From JBCCSZ01 sp039199225 (lineage in GTDB: Bacteria > Bacteroidota > Bacteroidia > Chitinophagales > Saprospiraceae), in contig JBCCSZ010000223.1 in the NCBI GenBank assembly GCA_039199225.1, forward strand, positions 1 to 13,488: 13,488 bases of DNA, in the 5' to 3' direction. The stretch's first letter is position 1. Each line of letters begins with the position of its first letter. The notes below the pieces were generated by a model. That model was not told where the DNA came from. It saw nothing but the letters and a program-made list of their open reading frames with translations, and searched no databases. This document shows, one piece after another, positions 5,977 to 11,848 of the stretch. Made by a program: the position numbers and the translations under genes.

Positions 5977-6855
5977 ATGGATAGATGGAAGTTTGCTGGT
6001 CTTTTGTGCTTTTTGGTGGGAGTGTTCTTCCTGCTTTTGCATTTCAACACAGGCCATAGCGGGCAGCATACGGGCTTGAACGACCGAAAGATCAACTTGG
6101 CTTTGCGGCAGGCAGCACACGATTTGTACAAGGCCCAGGGCGATGCGACTTCTACGATTCCCCCAGTGGAGCAAGCCCCATCAAGCGCGACCTATGTCTT
6201 GCAGCTCGATCGCTTCATCAACTACGACACCCTACCCATTTTGCTGGACCGAGCCTTCTCCAACTTCCAAATTTCCAATGCCTACGAAGTGGCCATCAAA
6301 AGCTGCCAGGGCGATACCATCCTATTGGGCTACAATCTGCTGGCCTTCGAAAATAGAAATATTCCCTGTCTGGGACGCGACCAAGCCATGGCTTGCAACC
6401 TACTGGAAGTAAGCTTTGAGGAGGTGTCGCAACAATCCACGCATGTTTTTTTGTTGCTGGCGATGCTGTGCCTCTTGGGAGGGCTGCTGTGTTGGCTAAA
6501 GCAAGCCGCCCTGCCGCCTACGCCCCAATCGGCCGTGCCTGTTGCTCCGCCTACTTCCAACACCCTTCGAATTGGCCGTGCTGTCTTTGATCCCAAGAAC
6601 TTGACCATTCAATTTCAGGACGAACAAAGGCAATTGACCTTTCGCGAGGCGAAGCTCTTGGAGTACTTGGCCAAGCATCCCAATGAAATCCTGAAGAGGG
6701 AGCAAATACAGGACCATGTCTGGAAGGAGGAAGGCGCCATTGTTGGGCGTAGCCTGGATGTATTCATCTCTAGATTGAGAAAGATATTGAAGGCGGAGCC
6801 TAATATTTCCATCAAAAACATTCACGGCGTCGGCTATCGCTTGGAGGTTGATTGA
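5977..6855 (+). CDS. Membrane-anchored winged-helix transcription regulator with periplasmic sensor region
   Basis: 292 residues. One membrane helix spans about residues 6-23 (FAGLLCFLVGVFFLLLHF) and a second about 156-175 (HVFLLLAMLCLLGGLLCWL). Between them about 130 residues form a likely periplasmic sensor region with Cys110, Cys131 and Cys140 and the segments INLALRQAAHDLYKAQGD and FINYDTLPILLDRAF. After a Pro-rich linker (176-195) comes an OmpR-type winged helix (196-292): LTFREAKLLEYLAKHPNEIL, recognition helix around 256-271 (VGRSLDVFISRLRKIL), and the wing IHGVGYRLEV. There is no receiver domain, so signalling is by one component across the membrane, comparable to ToxR but with the DNA-binding domain at the C-terminus. 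Related proteins are known in Bacteroidota. The likely target is the divergent secreted-protein gene and itself. Confidence 0.85.
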   Translation: MDRWKFAGLLCFLVGVFFLLLHFNTGHSGQHTGLNDRKINLALRQAAHDLYKAQGDATSTIPPVEQAPSSATYVLQLDRFINYDTLPILLDRAFSNFQISNAYEVAIKSCQGDTILLGYNLLAFENRNIPCLGRDQAMACNLLEVSFEEVSQQSTHVFLLLAMLCLLGGLLCWLKQAALPPTPQSAVPVAPPTSNTLRIGRAVFDPKNLTIQFQDEQRQLTFREAKLLEYLAKHPNEILKREQIQDHVWKEEGAIVGRSLDVFISRLRKILKAEPNISIKNIHGVGYRLEVD

Positions 6856-7034
6856 GGTTTTCTTGAATTGTGCAAAATTTATATATCTGCGTATTGCTTT
6901 TTGCAAATTTTGACCTTGGCAATTTCGCTACCTTGCGGGCGATTCCAATCAGAGAGCGTAAACATTGAATCAATTGTCTTTCGGCAAATATCCATTGTCG
7001 AATCTAAACGATATTTCCCCTAAATCAAGAGTAA

Positions 7035-7075
7035 GAGGCCATTGCAAATTATTGCGATGGCCTCTCTTTGATTTT
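7035..7075 (+). terminator. Strong hairpin between convergent genes
   Basis: GAGGCCATTGCAA (7035-7047) pairs with TTGCGATGGCCTC (7052-7064): thirteen pairs including one G-T, with a four-base loop. It is followed by TCTTTGATTTT. It lies 180 bases after the regulator stop and 40 bases beyond the end of the minus-strand LEA-like gene, so it may serve both. The rest of 6856-7102 shows only a weaker AT-rich inverted repeat (CAAAATTT at 6873, AAATTTTG at 6905). Confidence 0.7.
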
Positions 7076-7102
7076 ACGCTTGCTTGGTAGGCTAGGGAGG
7101 TA

Positions 7103-8389
7103 TTACTTTGGATCGTCGTCCTCCTCAATAATAGCATCGTCGATCAGTGGATCGCCGTCGCCATCGTGGTCTTCAAAGCCAGCTATGGTGCCTTGGAAGG
7201 GCTTCTTGTCTTCGGATGTAACGTCTTCGGAAGGGACGATCTGGGGTTGATCAGCATTTGGGTTGAAGGCGTGGTAGTCTCCATCGGCATAGCGACTGGC
7301 CTTTTCGAAGAAGTCGTCTTTGCTCTCCAAGGCGCTCTTTTTCAAATTGTCGTAGCCGATTTGAGGCTCTTTAGGTACTTCGTCGCCGCCCGCCGTTTCC
7401 TTGAGCTTCTCGCTGAGGCGGTCGACCATATCGTTGGCCTTTTCCAAGATGTTGTCCATTGTATTCGAAGGATCGTCCACAACTGTCTTGGCTTTTTCGG
7501 CCAGGCCATCATCGACATCAGCAAATCGCTTGTCTTCGTCCAATAGGTCGTCGTAGCCCGGCGAGCTGAAAGGTTCTTCTTCCATTGGTCCAGCGGTATC
7601 CTGCTTGTCGGTTTGTAGGATATTGCTTCCGATGTTTTCTGCGGCATCCTTGGCCTTTTCCATGAGGCCACCAGCAGCTCCCAGTAGGGTACCTCCGATG
7701 TTTTCGGCCAGCCCCTTGGCCTTATCGAGGGCATCGCTCTCCAGAATCTTAGAACCGACGTCTTCTGCCAGGTCTTTGGCCTTGTCCCCTAGTTTAGTGG
7801 TGGCATCAATCACCTTACCACCGACATCCTCCGCGACGGTTTTGGCTTTGTCGAGTGCCTCACTTTCCAGGATTTTAGAGCCGACATCTTCTGCCAACCC
7901 CATGGCCTTATCGCCCAGCTTAGAGGTGGCGTCAATCACTTTGGCGCCGACATCCTCTGCCACAGTCTTTGCTTTGTCGCCCACCTGGCTGCCGGCATCC
8001 ATGACCTTGCCGCCAATGTCTTGAGCAACGGTCTTGGCTTGCTCCATCGGGTCCGCATTTACGGAGGGGCTGCTTTTTTCTTCTGGTGTATCCAAAGGAG
8101 ATTCGACCAATTCATCATCGATATTCATAGCGTCTTCAGATTTTTCGTTGAAACTATTGTAAAGGTCGCTGCCTTTATCTTTTGCCTTGTCAATGAAATC
8201 TCCGGCAGTATCCCAGAGCTTTGTGCCAGCCTCGCTGACGGTGTCCATCGTTTTGTCAAATACATCTTCGGTCTTGTCCTTCAAGTCTTCACCAACCTCT
8301 TTGCCTTTTTCAACGGCCTTATCTGCGGCTGATTTCGCCACCGCCTTTTTGACGAACAACAACTTCTTGATTTCATTAAAAAATCCCAT
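7103..8389 (-). CDS. LEA/apolipoprotein-like amphipathic repeat protein
   Basis: 428 residues. The lysine-rich N-terminus (MGFFNEIKKLLFVKKAVAKS) lacks a cleavable signal peptide. Residues about 20-90 are an irregular amphipathic region (VEKGKEVGEDLKDKTEDVFD) of the group 3 LEA type. Residues 116-263 hold seven imperfect units of 20-22 residues starting D/E-K-A-K and containing A-E-D-V-G-x-K (such as DKAKTVAEDVGGKVIDATTK). The C-terminal third is acidic and ends with DHDGDGDPLIDD and EEDDDPK, an Asp-rich stretch resembling but not proving a calcium loop. There are no cysteines and few aromatics. Proteins of this type are mostly disordered, fold to helices on drying or on membranes, and are linked to desiccation or stress tolerance; that role here is inference. 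It stands alone, facing away from the NA37-type gene. Confidence 0.7.
   Translation of the reverse strand: MGFFNEIKKLLFVKKAVAKSAADKAVEKGKEVGEDLKDKTEDVFDKTMDTVSEAGTKLWDTAGDFIDKAKDKGSDLYNSFNEKSEDAMNIDDELVESPLDTPEEKSSPSVNADPMEQAKTVAQDIGGKVMDAGSQVGDKAKTVAEDVGAKVIDATSKLGDKAMGLAEDVGSKILESEALDKAKTVAEDVGGKVIDATTKLGDKAKDLAEDVGSKILESDALDKAKGLAENIGGTLLGAAGGLMEKAKDAAENIGSNILQTDKQDTAGPMEEEPFSSPGYDDLLDEDKRFADVDDGLAEKAKTVVDDPSNTMDNILEKANDMVDRLSEKLKETAGGDEVPKEPQIGYDNLKKSALESKDDFFEKASRYADGDYHAFNPNADQPQIVPSEDVTSEDKKPFQGTIAGFEDHDGDGDPLIDDAIIEEDDDPK
7601..8044 (-). repeat. Tandem coding repeats of the LEA-like gene
   Basis: Seven units of 60-66 bases encode residues 116-263. Units alternate between a 22-residue form ending ATSKLG/ATTKLG and a 20-residue form ending ESEAL/ESDAL. 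The best copy pair is a 126-base tandem duplication: residues 138-179 (7853-7978) and 180-221 (7727-7852). Confidence 0.8.
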
Positions 8390-8424
8390 ATCGAATTGTT
8401 TATTTGTATTTGATGGAGAAATGG

Positions 8425-8450
8425 GTGTGTTCGATGTTTTCGAAACACAT
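8425..8450. promoter_or_regulatory. Dyad in the divergent region upstream of the LEA-like gene
   Basis: TTCGATGTTTTCGAA (8430-8444) forms a perfect five-pair core; with one bulged A it extends to GTGTG/CACAT. It lies 36-61 bases before the minus-strand ATG and may be an operator or a 5' leader hairpin. The rest of the 186-base divergent region (8390-8575) shows no good TAnnTTTG box; TAACATTG at 8543 and TATTTCGG at 8524 (20 bases after TTTG) are weak candidates for the plus-strand gene. Confidence 0.35.
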
Positions 8451-8575
8451 GTGAAAATTTAGGGATAATCGATGAAAAGGGAAAATTATTCCGATCAAAT
8501 TTGCAAAAAGCCCGACCCTGACGTATTTCGGGATATTTTTTTTAACATTGCAGACAGATCACAAATCCATATATC

Positions 8576-9622
8576 ATGCAAGCCAATTTCTCAAATATAC
8601 AATTGGGGCCAATGGCCATTCACCGGGTTGGAAATCGTTTTCGTGCCGAGCGCAACTTCATCTCTAGCGAATTGTACCGACCGGATGAAGCTATGCAGGA
8701 AGCCCTGATGAAGTACTTTCTCAAGTCGTTGAAACGCAGCCAGGATTGGTATCGATTTCAGCATGAAAATGGGCCGGAGTACAACGAGCTGTTTGGCTTT
8801 GCCACGACCATCTTCGAGGAGCCAGAACGCCTTTTGTCGGAATCTGTCAACATTCTCGAACACCTCTACCGCCAGTCGAGCCATCCCAACATCAAATCCG
8901 GGGAGGTCTATGTGGCTTATTTTTCGGACATCCTCTTTGGCGACGAACTAGTCAGTGCCTTGGGGATATTCAAATCTGAACAGAAAAATACCTTTCTGCA
9001 GATCACCAAGTCCGGAGAAATGCTGATTCCCAAGAAGGAGGAAGGCTTTCGCATCGACAAGCTGGACAAGGGCTGCCTGATTTTAAATACCGAGAAGTTT
9101 GACGGTTATCGATTGGTAAGTGTGGACAACAATCAGTACGATGCCAACTACTGGCTGTACCAGTTTTTGAATGTGGGCTTTGTGCAAGATGAGAATTACT
9201 ACACCCGATCTTATCTGGAATTGTGTAACAACTTTTCCAAGGAAGTGGTCATGCCCGCCCATGATAAAAAGGAGCAAATGCAGTTTCTGTCGGATTCGGT
9301 AGAATACTTCAACAACAACGATTCCTTCAATTTCGATGATTTTGCCAATACGGTTGTTCCCGATAATGAGCCCATGGCCGCAGAGCTGCGCAACTACCAG
9401 CAAAACTACGCTCTGGGGGCAGCCAACAATTTTGAGATTTCCAAGCCTGCCATCAAATCGGCCCGAAGTAAATTTAAGAGTACGATCAAGCTAGATAACG
9501 ACATCCAGATTCGCCTGGACCTCAACAATCCGGACGTGAGCAGTGAGTACATCGAAAAAGGCTTTGATGAGGAACGTCAGATGTCCTTTTACAAGATTTA
9601 CTTCAACGAGGAAATGGAGTAA
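8576..9622 (+). CDS. Nucleoid-associated protein, NA37 (NdpA/YejK) type
   Basis: 348 residues, close to the 335 of E. coli YejK. The N-terminal half has the segment VYVAYFSDILFGDELVSALG followed by IFKSEQKNTFLQI and the strand GCLILNT, matching my memory of the NA37 fold (37-kDa nucleoid-associated protein). The middle has VSVDNNQYDANYWLYQFLNV, and the C-terminal half carries helices and a DNDIQIRLDLNN strand. There is no signal peptide or membrane helix, so it is cytosolic and expected to bind DNA, though its molecular role is poorly known even in E. coli. The ATG at 8576 is the first in the frame after the divergent region. The stop at 9620-9622 is one base before the probable TTG start of the HEAT-like gene, so the two are likely translationally coupled. 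The assignment is by pattern memory and moderately sure. Confidence 0.65.
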   Translation: MQANFSNIQLGPMAIHRVGNRFRAERNFISSELYRPDEAMQEALMKYFLKSLKRSQDWYRFQHENGPEYNELFGFATTIFEEPERLLSESVNILEHLYRQSSHPNIKSGEVYVAYFSDILFGDELVSALGIFKSEQKNTFLQITKSGEMLIPKKEEGFRIDKLDKGCLILNTEKFDGYRLVSVDNNQYDANYWLYQFLNVGFVQDENYYTRSYLELCNNFSKEVVMPAHDKKEQMQFLSDSVEYFNNNDSFNFDDFANTVVPDNEPMAAELRNYQQNYALGAANNFEISKPAIKSARSKFKSTIKLDNDIQIRLDLNNPDVSSEYIEKGFDEERQMSFYKIYFNEEME

Positions 9623-9623
9623 G

Positions 9624-10151
9624 TTGGACATTCGGCAGGAAATACTCGACCATCACAACAAGGAGCAAATGCTCCTGATTCGTGACTACATCGGGGAGGA
9701 TCCACTCCGTTTCAAAATCCTGTTTGATCTTCTTATGCAGGATGAGGAGGATAAAGTTATGCAGCGAGCGGCCTGGGCCGTGAGCCATTGTACAGATAAA
9801 TACCCCCAACTGATGGCGCCTCACCTAGGGAGCTTGGTGAAAAACCTAAAGCAAAAAGGGCTGCATGATGCCATCAAGCGCAACAGTATTCGAATACTGA
9901 CCAGCCAGAGGGTTCCCAAAAAATTGCAAGGGCGAGTTGCCACCCTTTGTTTTGACTATTTGCTGGACCCGCAAGAAAAGGCAGCCACCAGGGTACACGC
10001 CATGCAGGTCTTGTACGAACTATGCCGGGAAGAACCCGACCTGGCAGGGGAGTTGCGCCTCGTCTTGGAAGAACAAATGCCACTGGCGACGACCGGATTT
10101 CGCAGTCGCGCCAAGAGAATCCTTAAAGGTTTGAGCAAACTGGAAAAGTAG
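9624..10151 (+). CDS. HEAT/ARM-like helical repeat protein (TTG start likely)
   Basis: About 175 residues from a TTG at 9624, reading MDIRQEILDHHNKEQ. The frame stays open upstream into the 3' end of the NA37-type gene (GTG at 9543, ATG at 9567), but that upstream peptide (STSKKALMRN) is an out-of-frame reading of the neighbour. TTG 9624 is preceded by a GGAG (9616-9619) and sits one base after the upstream stop, which decides the start. The protein is all-helical: a pattern of paired amphipathic helices such as KVMQRAAWAVSHCTDKYPQL, then LHDAIKRNSIRILTS, then ATRVHAMQVLYELCREEP, with the alternating hydrophobic spacing of HEAT repeats. It probably serves as a protein-binding scaffold. It is followed by the Nudix gene after only six bases, suggesting one operon. 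The partner is unknown. Confidence 0.65.
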   Translation: MDIRQEILDHHNKEQMLLIRDYIGEDPLRFKILFDLLMQDEEDKVMQRAAWAVSHCTDKYPQLMAPHLGSLVKNLKQKGLHDAIKRNSIRILTSQRVPKKLQGRVATLCFDYLLDPQEKAATRVHAMQVLYELCREEPDLAGELRLVLEEQMPLATTGFRSRAKRILKGLSKLEK

Positions 10152-10157
10152 AATTGC

Positions 10158-10703
10158 ATGCAAGAAAATACAGGAAATTGGAAACGAATCGCCTCTGAAA
10201 AAGGCCCTTCCTTGAAGTTGTTTGACGTTCGGCTGGATACGATGCAAAACTTAAAAACGGGGAAAAGCGGCACCATGACGGTCTTGGAATCGGCCGATTC
10301 TGTCAACGTACTGGCCATCACCACCAATGCGCAAATGCTCTTGGTTCGACAATACCGCTTCGGCATCGCTTACGAAACCCTGGAACTACCTGGCGGCATC
10401 GTAGACCCCGGAGAAGATTCCCTCCAAGCCGCCCAACGAGAACTCCGAGAAGAAACCGGCTATTCTGGCGAGAAATGGACTTACCTGGGCAGCGTTCCTT
10501 CCAATCCCGTCTTTATGGACAGCCGCATTCACCACTGGGTCGCCAGCCAAGTAAGCAAAACCCACGACCTCTCCCTAGACGACGAAGAGGACATCGAAGT
10601 CGTCCAATTCCCCCTAGCTGACCTCCCAAAACTGCTCCAGCAAGACACCTTCGAACACCCCCACACCCTGTCCGCCCTCTACAAATACCTCCAAAAACCA
10701 TAA
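10158..10703 (+). CDS. Nudix hydrolase, ADP-ribose pyrophosphatase-like
   Basis: 181 residues. A complete Nudix box GX5EX7REUXEEXGU runs from Gly80 to Tyr102: Gly80, Glu86, then R94-E95-L96-R97-E98-E99-T100-G101-Y102. The glutamates bind the metal that activates water for cleavage of a nucleoside diphosphate linked to another moiety. The preceding strand VLAITTNAQMLLVRQYRFGI and the 'ELPGG' entry fit the ADP-ribose pyrophosphatase (NudF/MutT) group; Pro115 in GSVPSNPVFMDSR lies roughly at the position used to tell ADP-ribose hydrolases, but this is not decisive. Cytosolic. It is the third gene of a tight run with the NA37-type and HEAT-like genes. The last 300 bases of the gene are rich in C on the plus strand, continuing into the G-free spacer. 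Confidence 0.92.
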   Translation: MQENTGNWKRIASEKGPSLKLFDVRLDTMQNLKTGKSGTMTVLESADSVNVLAITTNAQMLLVRQYRFGIAYETLELPGGIVDPGEDSLQAAQRELREETGYSGEKWTYLGSVPSNPVFMDSRIHHWVASQVSKTHDLSLDDEEDIEVVQFPLADLPKLLQQDTFEHPHTLSALYKYLQKP

Positions 10704-10801
10704 AAAAAACCACCCAATCACCAATCACAAAAATCACCAAACCACCCAATCACAAAATTACCGACCACCCAATCACCAAACCACAAAACCCACCCCCTCC
10801 C
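10704..10801. repeat. Almost guanine-free intergenic repeat (CCACCCAATCAC)
   Basis: The 98 bases contain a single G (10763). CCACCCAATCAC occurs exactly three times (10710-10721, 10742-10753, 10765-10776), with further partial CAATCAC/AATCACC/CACCAAA copies between them. Read on the minus strand this is a TTGGTGATTGG-like family. There is no hairpin potential because there is almost no G to pair with C. Confidence 0.8.
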
Positions 10802-11491
10802 ATGCAAGTACAAAAACTCGAAGGCTACATCCAAGACTACACAAAGTTCCTCCAACGCACACGCCATTACGACGGCATTTACATCTGGGAATCCCTACAC
10901 CACTTTCAGCAAAACTGGGACGTCGAAGCACCCGACTTTGGGAAGATGTACGAAAAGTCATTGCAGAATTCAACGACCAAGCGGCTCTGGAAGCGCGAAA
11001 ACTACAATCCAAAGCAGATGATGCTGCAATTTGCCAGTCAACAGTCGGATTTTGTACGGCAGATGTTTCGGAATCTGCTCAACGAGGAGAAAGACATCGA
11101 AAATCGCATTGCTCGCTTCAAATTTTGCTGTGATGAACTGCTCAGAGAATACAAAGAACGACATCCAATATCTGTAGAAAACAACCATTACCACGAGGAC
11201 AATCACATGATTTTCCTGTACTTGGCCTTCCGTTGGCCAGAGGTCTACACCTTTTACAGCTTCCCCCACTTCAGGCAGACCCTCCATCTGATGGGGACCC
11301 GCAACCTACCCGGGCCGCACGATTTGCTGCGCTTCATCAAGGTGAGCAAAACGATTTACCGATTTTTAGCCAAAGAAGAAGCATTGTTTGAGCAATTGCA
11401 TAAACATTTGCCCCCAAATCTCCGTTACCTTTCCCAATCCATGTTGGTCGTACAAGACTTTTACCGCTTTGTGGCAGGTAACGTAGGCTAG
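10802..11491 (+). CDS. Protein resembling the N-terminal region of McrB-type proteins, without AAA domain
   Basis: 229 residues, helical, rich in aromatic and charged residues; no signal peptide or membrane helix. Several segments match my memory of the region that precedes the AAA+ GTPase/ATPase domain in McrB-like proteins of Bacteroidota: YIQDYTKFLQRT (9-20), WESLHHFQQNWDVEAPDF (29-46), VRQMFRNLLNEEKDIENRI (85-103), CCDELL (109-114), NHYHEDNHMIFLYLAFRWPE (128-147) and VVQDFYRFV (216-224). The expected Walker A (GPPGTGK-like) would follow, but the gene stops at residue 229 and no AAA or McrC gene follows in the window. It could be a free-standing form of that domain or a truncated gene; the family call is tentative and not checked by search. 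The first 130 bases share the C-rich, G-poor composition of the spacer upstream. The ATG at 10802 directly follows the spacer. Confidence 0.5.
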   Translation: MQVQKLEGYIQDYTKFLQRTRHYDGIYIWESLHHFQQNWDVEAPDFGKMYEKSLQNSTTKRLWKRENYNPKQMMLQFASQQSDFVRQMFRNLLNEEKDIENRIARFKFCCDELLREYKERHPISVENNHYHEDNHMIFLYLAFRWPEVYTFYSFPHFRQTLHLMGTRNLPGPHDLLRFIKVSKTIYRFLAKEEALFEQLHKHLPPNLRYLSQSMLVVQDFYRFVAGNVG

Positions 11492-11541
11492 TCAGCAAGC
11501 CTTTGAAGTGGTACGACTGCTTTTACGGCAAAATAAGTGTT

Positions 11542-11829
11542 TTACAAAAATAAGGTTAGTTTTGGTTTAAGTGATTGAATATCAGTTCCTAATGTCAAAT
11601 TAGTAGAGAGACTGAGCGGATATTCGGCATGATTTTTTAATGTGTATTCCCATGTAAACCCGTCGTTAATATCTGCCGGAAAGTTTAATGTAGGTTGGAA
11701 ATCCGCCCGTATGTCACTACAAAAGCAGAAAGAAATTAAACAAATAGCGGACGTAAATCCGTTTTTAGTGTTAGATAAATAGTGTGTTTTATACACGAAT
11801 ACATATAAATTCGTAAACTTGTAAGCCAA
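11542..11829 (-). CDS. Doubtful AT-rich ORF, possible fragment of a secreted protein
   Basis: 95 codons with high AT content. The N-terminal part has a hydrophobic stretch (FTSAICLISFCFCSD) resembling an internal signal or lipobox region. The C-terminal part (ADFQPTLNFPADINDGF, then TWEYTLKNHAEYPLSLS) looks like beta strands of a secreted protein. The start overlaps the likely promoter of the phosphorylase gene, and no promoter or ribosome binding site is visible for it. It may be a remnant or chance. Confidence 0.25.
   Translation of the reverse strand: MAYKFTNLYVFVYKTHYLSNTKNGFTSAICLISFCFCSDIRADFQPTLNFPADINDGFTWEYTLKNHAEYPLSLSTNLTLGTDIQSLKPKLTLFL
11795..11821 (+). promoter_or_regulatory. 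Possible promoter and inverted repeat before the phosphorylase gene
   Basis: TAAACTTG (11814-11821) differs by one base from TAnnTTTG and lies 28 bases before the ATG. The inverted repeat ACGAAT (11795-11800) / ATTCGT (11809-11814) sits just upstream and could be an operator. No convincing -33 TTG is seen. Confidence 0.3.
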
Positions 11830-11848
11830 TACTTAAAACCAATATTCA

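Larger units (their letters stand above)
11492..11848. other. AT-rich intergenic region before the phosphorylase gene
   Basis: 357 bases clearly more AT-rich than the flanking genes. It holds one doubtful minus-strand ORF (11542-11829) and, near the right end, an inverted repeat ACGAAT/ATTCGT (11795-11814) that partly overlaps a possible -7 box. No RNA gene and no clear terminator for the upstream gene are seen. Confidence 0.5.

Noticed and set aside
7605..8332. Plus-strand ORFs with Ser/Leu/Pro-rich repeats opposite the LEA-like gene
   Set aside because: They are antisense mirrors of the coding repeats; the minus frame spans the whole gene with sensible composition.
9543..9623. Upstream extension of the HEAT-like gene to GTG 9543 or ATG 9567
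   Set aside because: This part is an out-of-frame reading of the 3' end of the NA37-type gene and is not helical-repeat-like; TTG 9624 with a nearby GGAG fits better.
10704..10801. Possible CRISPR array in the CCACCCAATCAC repeats
   Set aside because: Units are 12 bases, unevenly spaced (32 and 23 bases), spacers are low-complexity and no cas gene is present.
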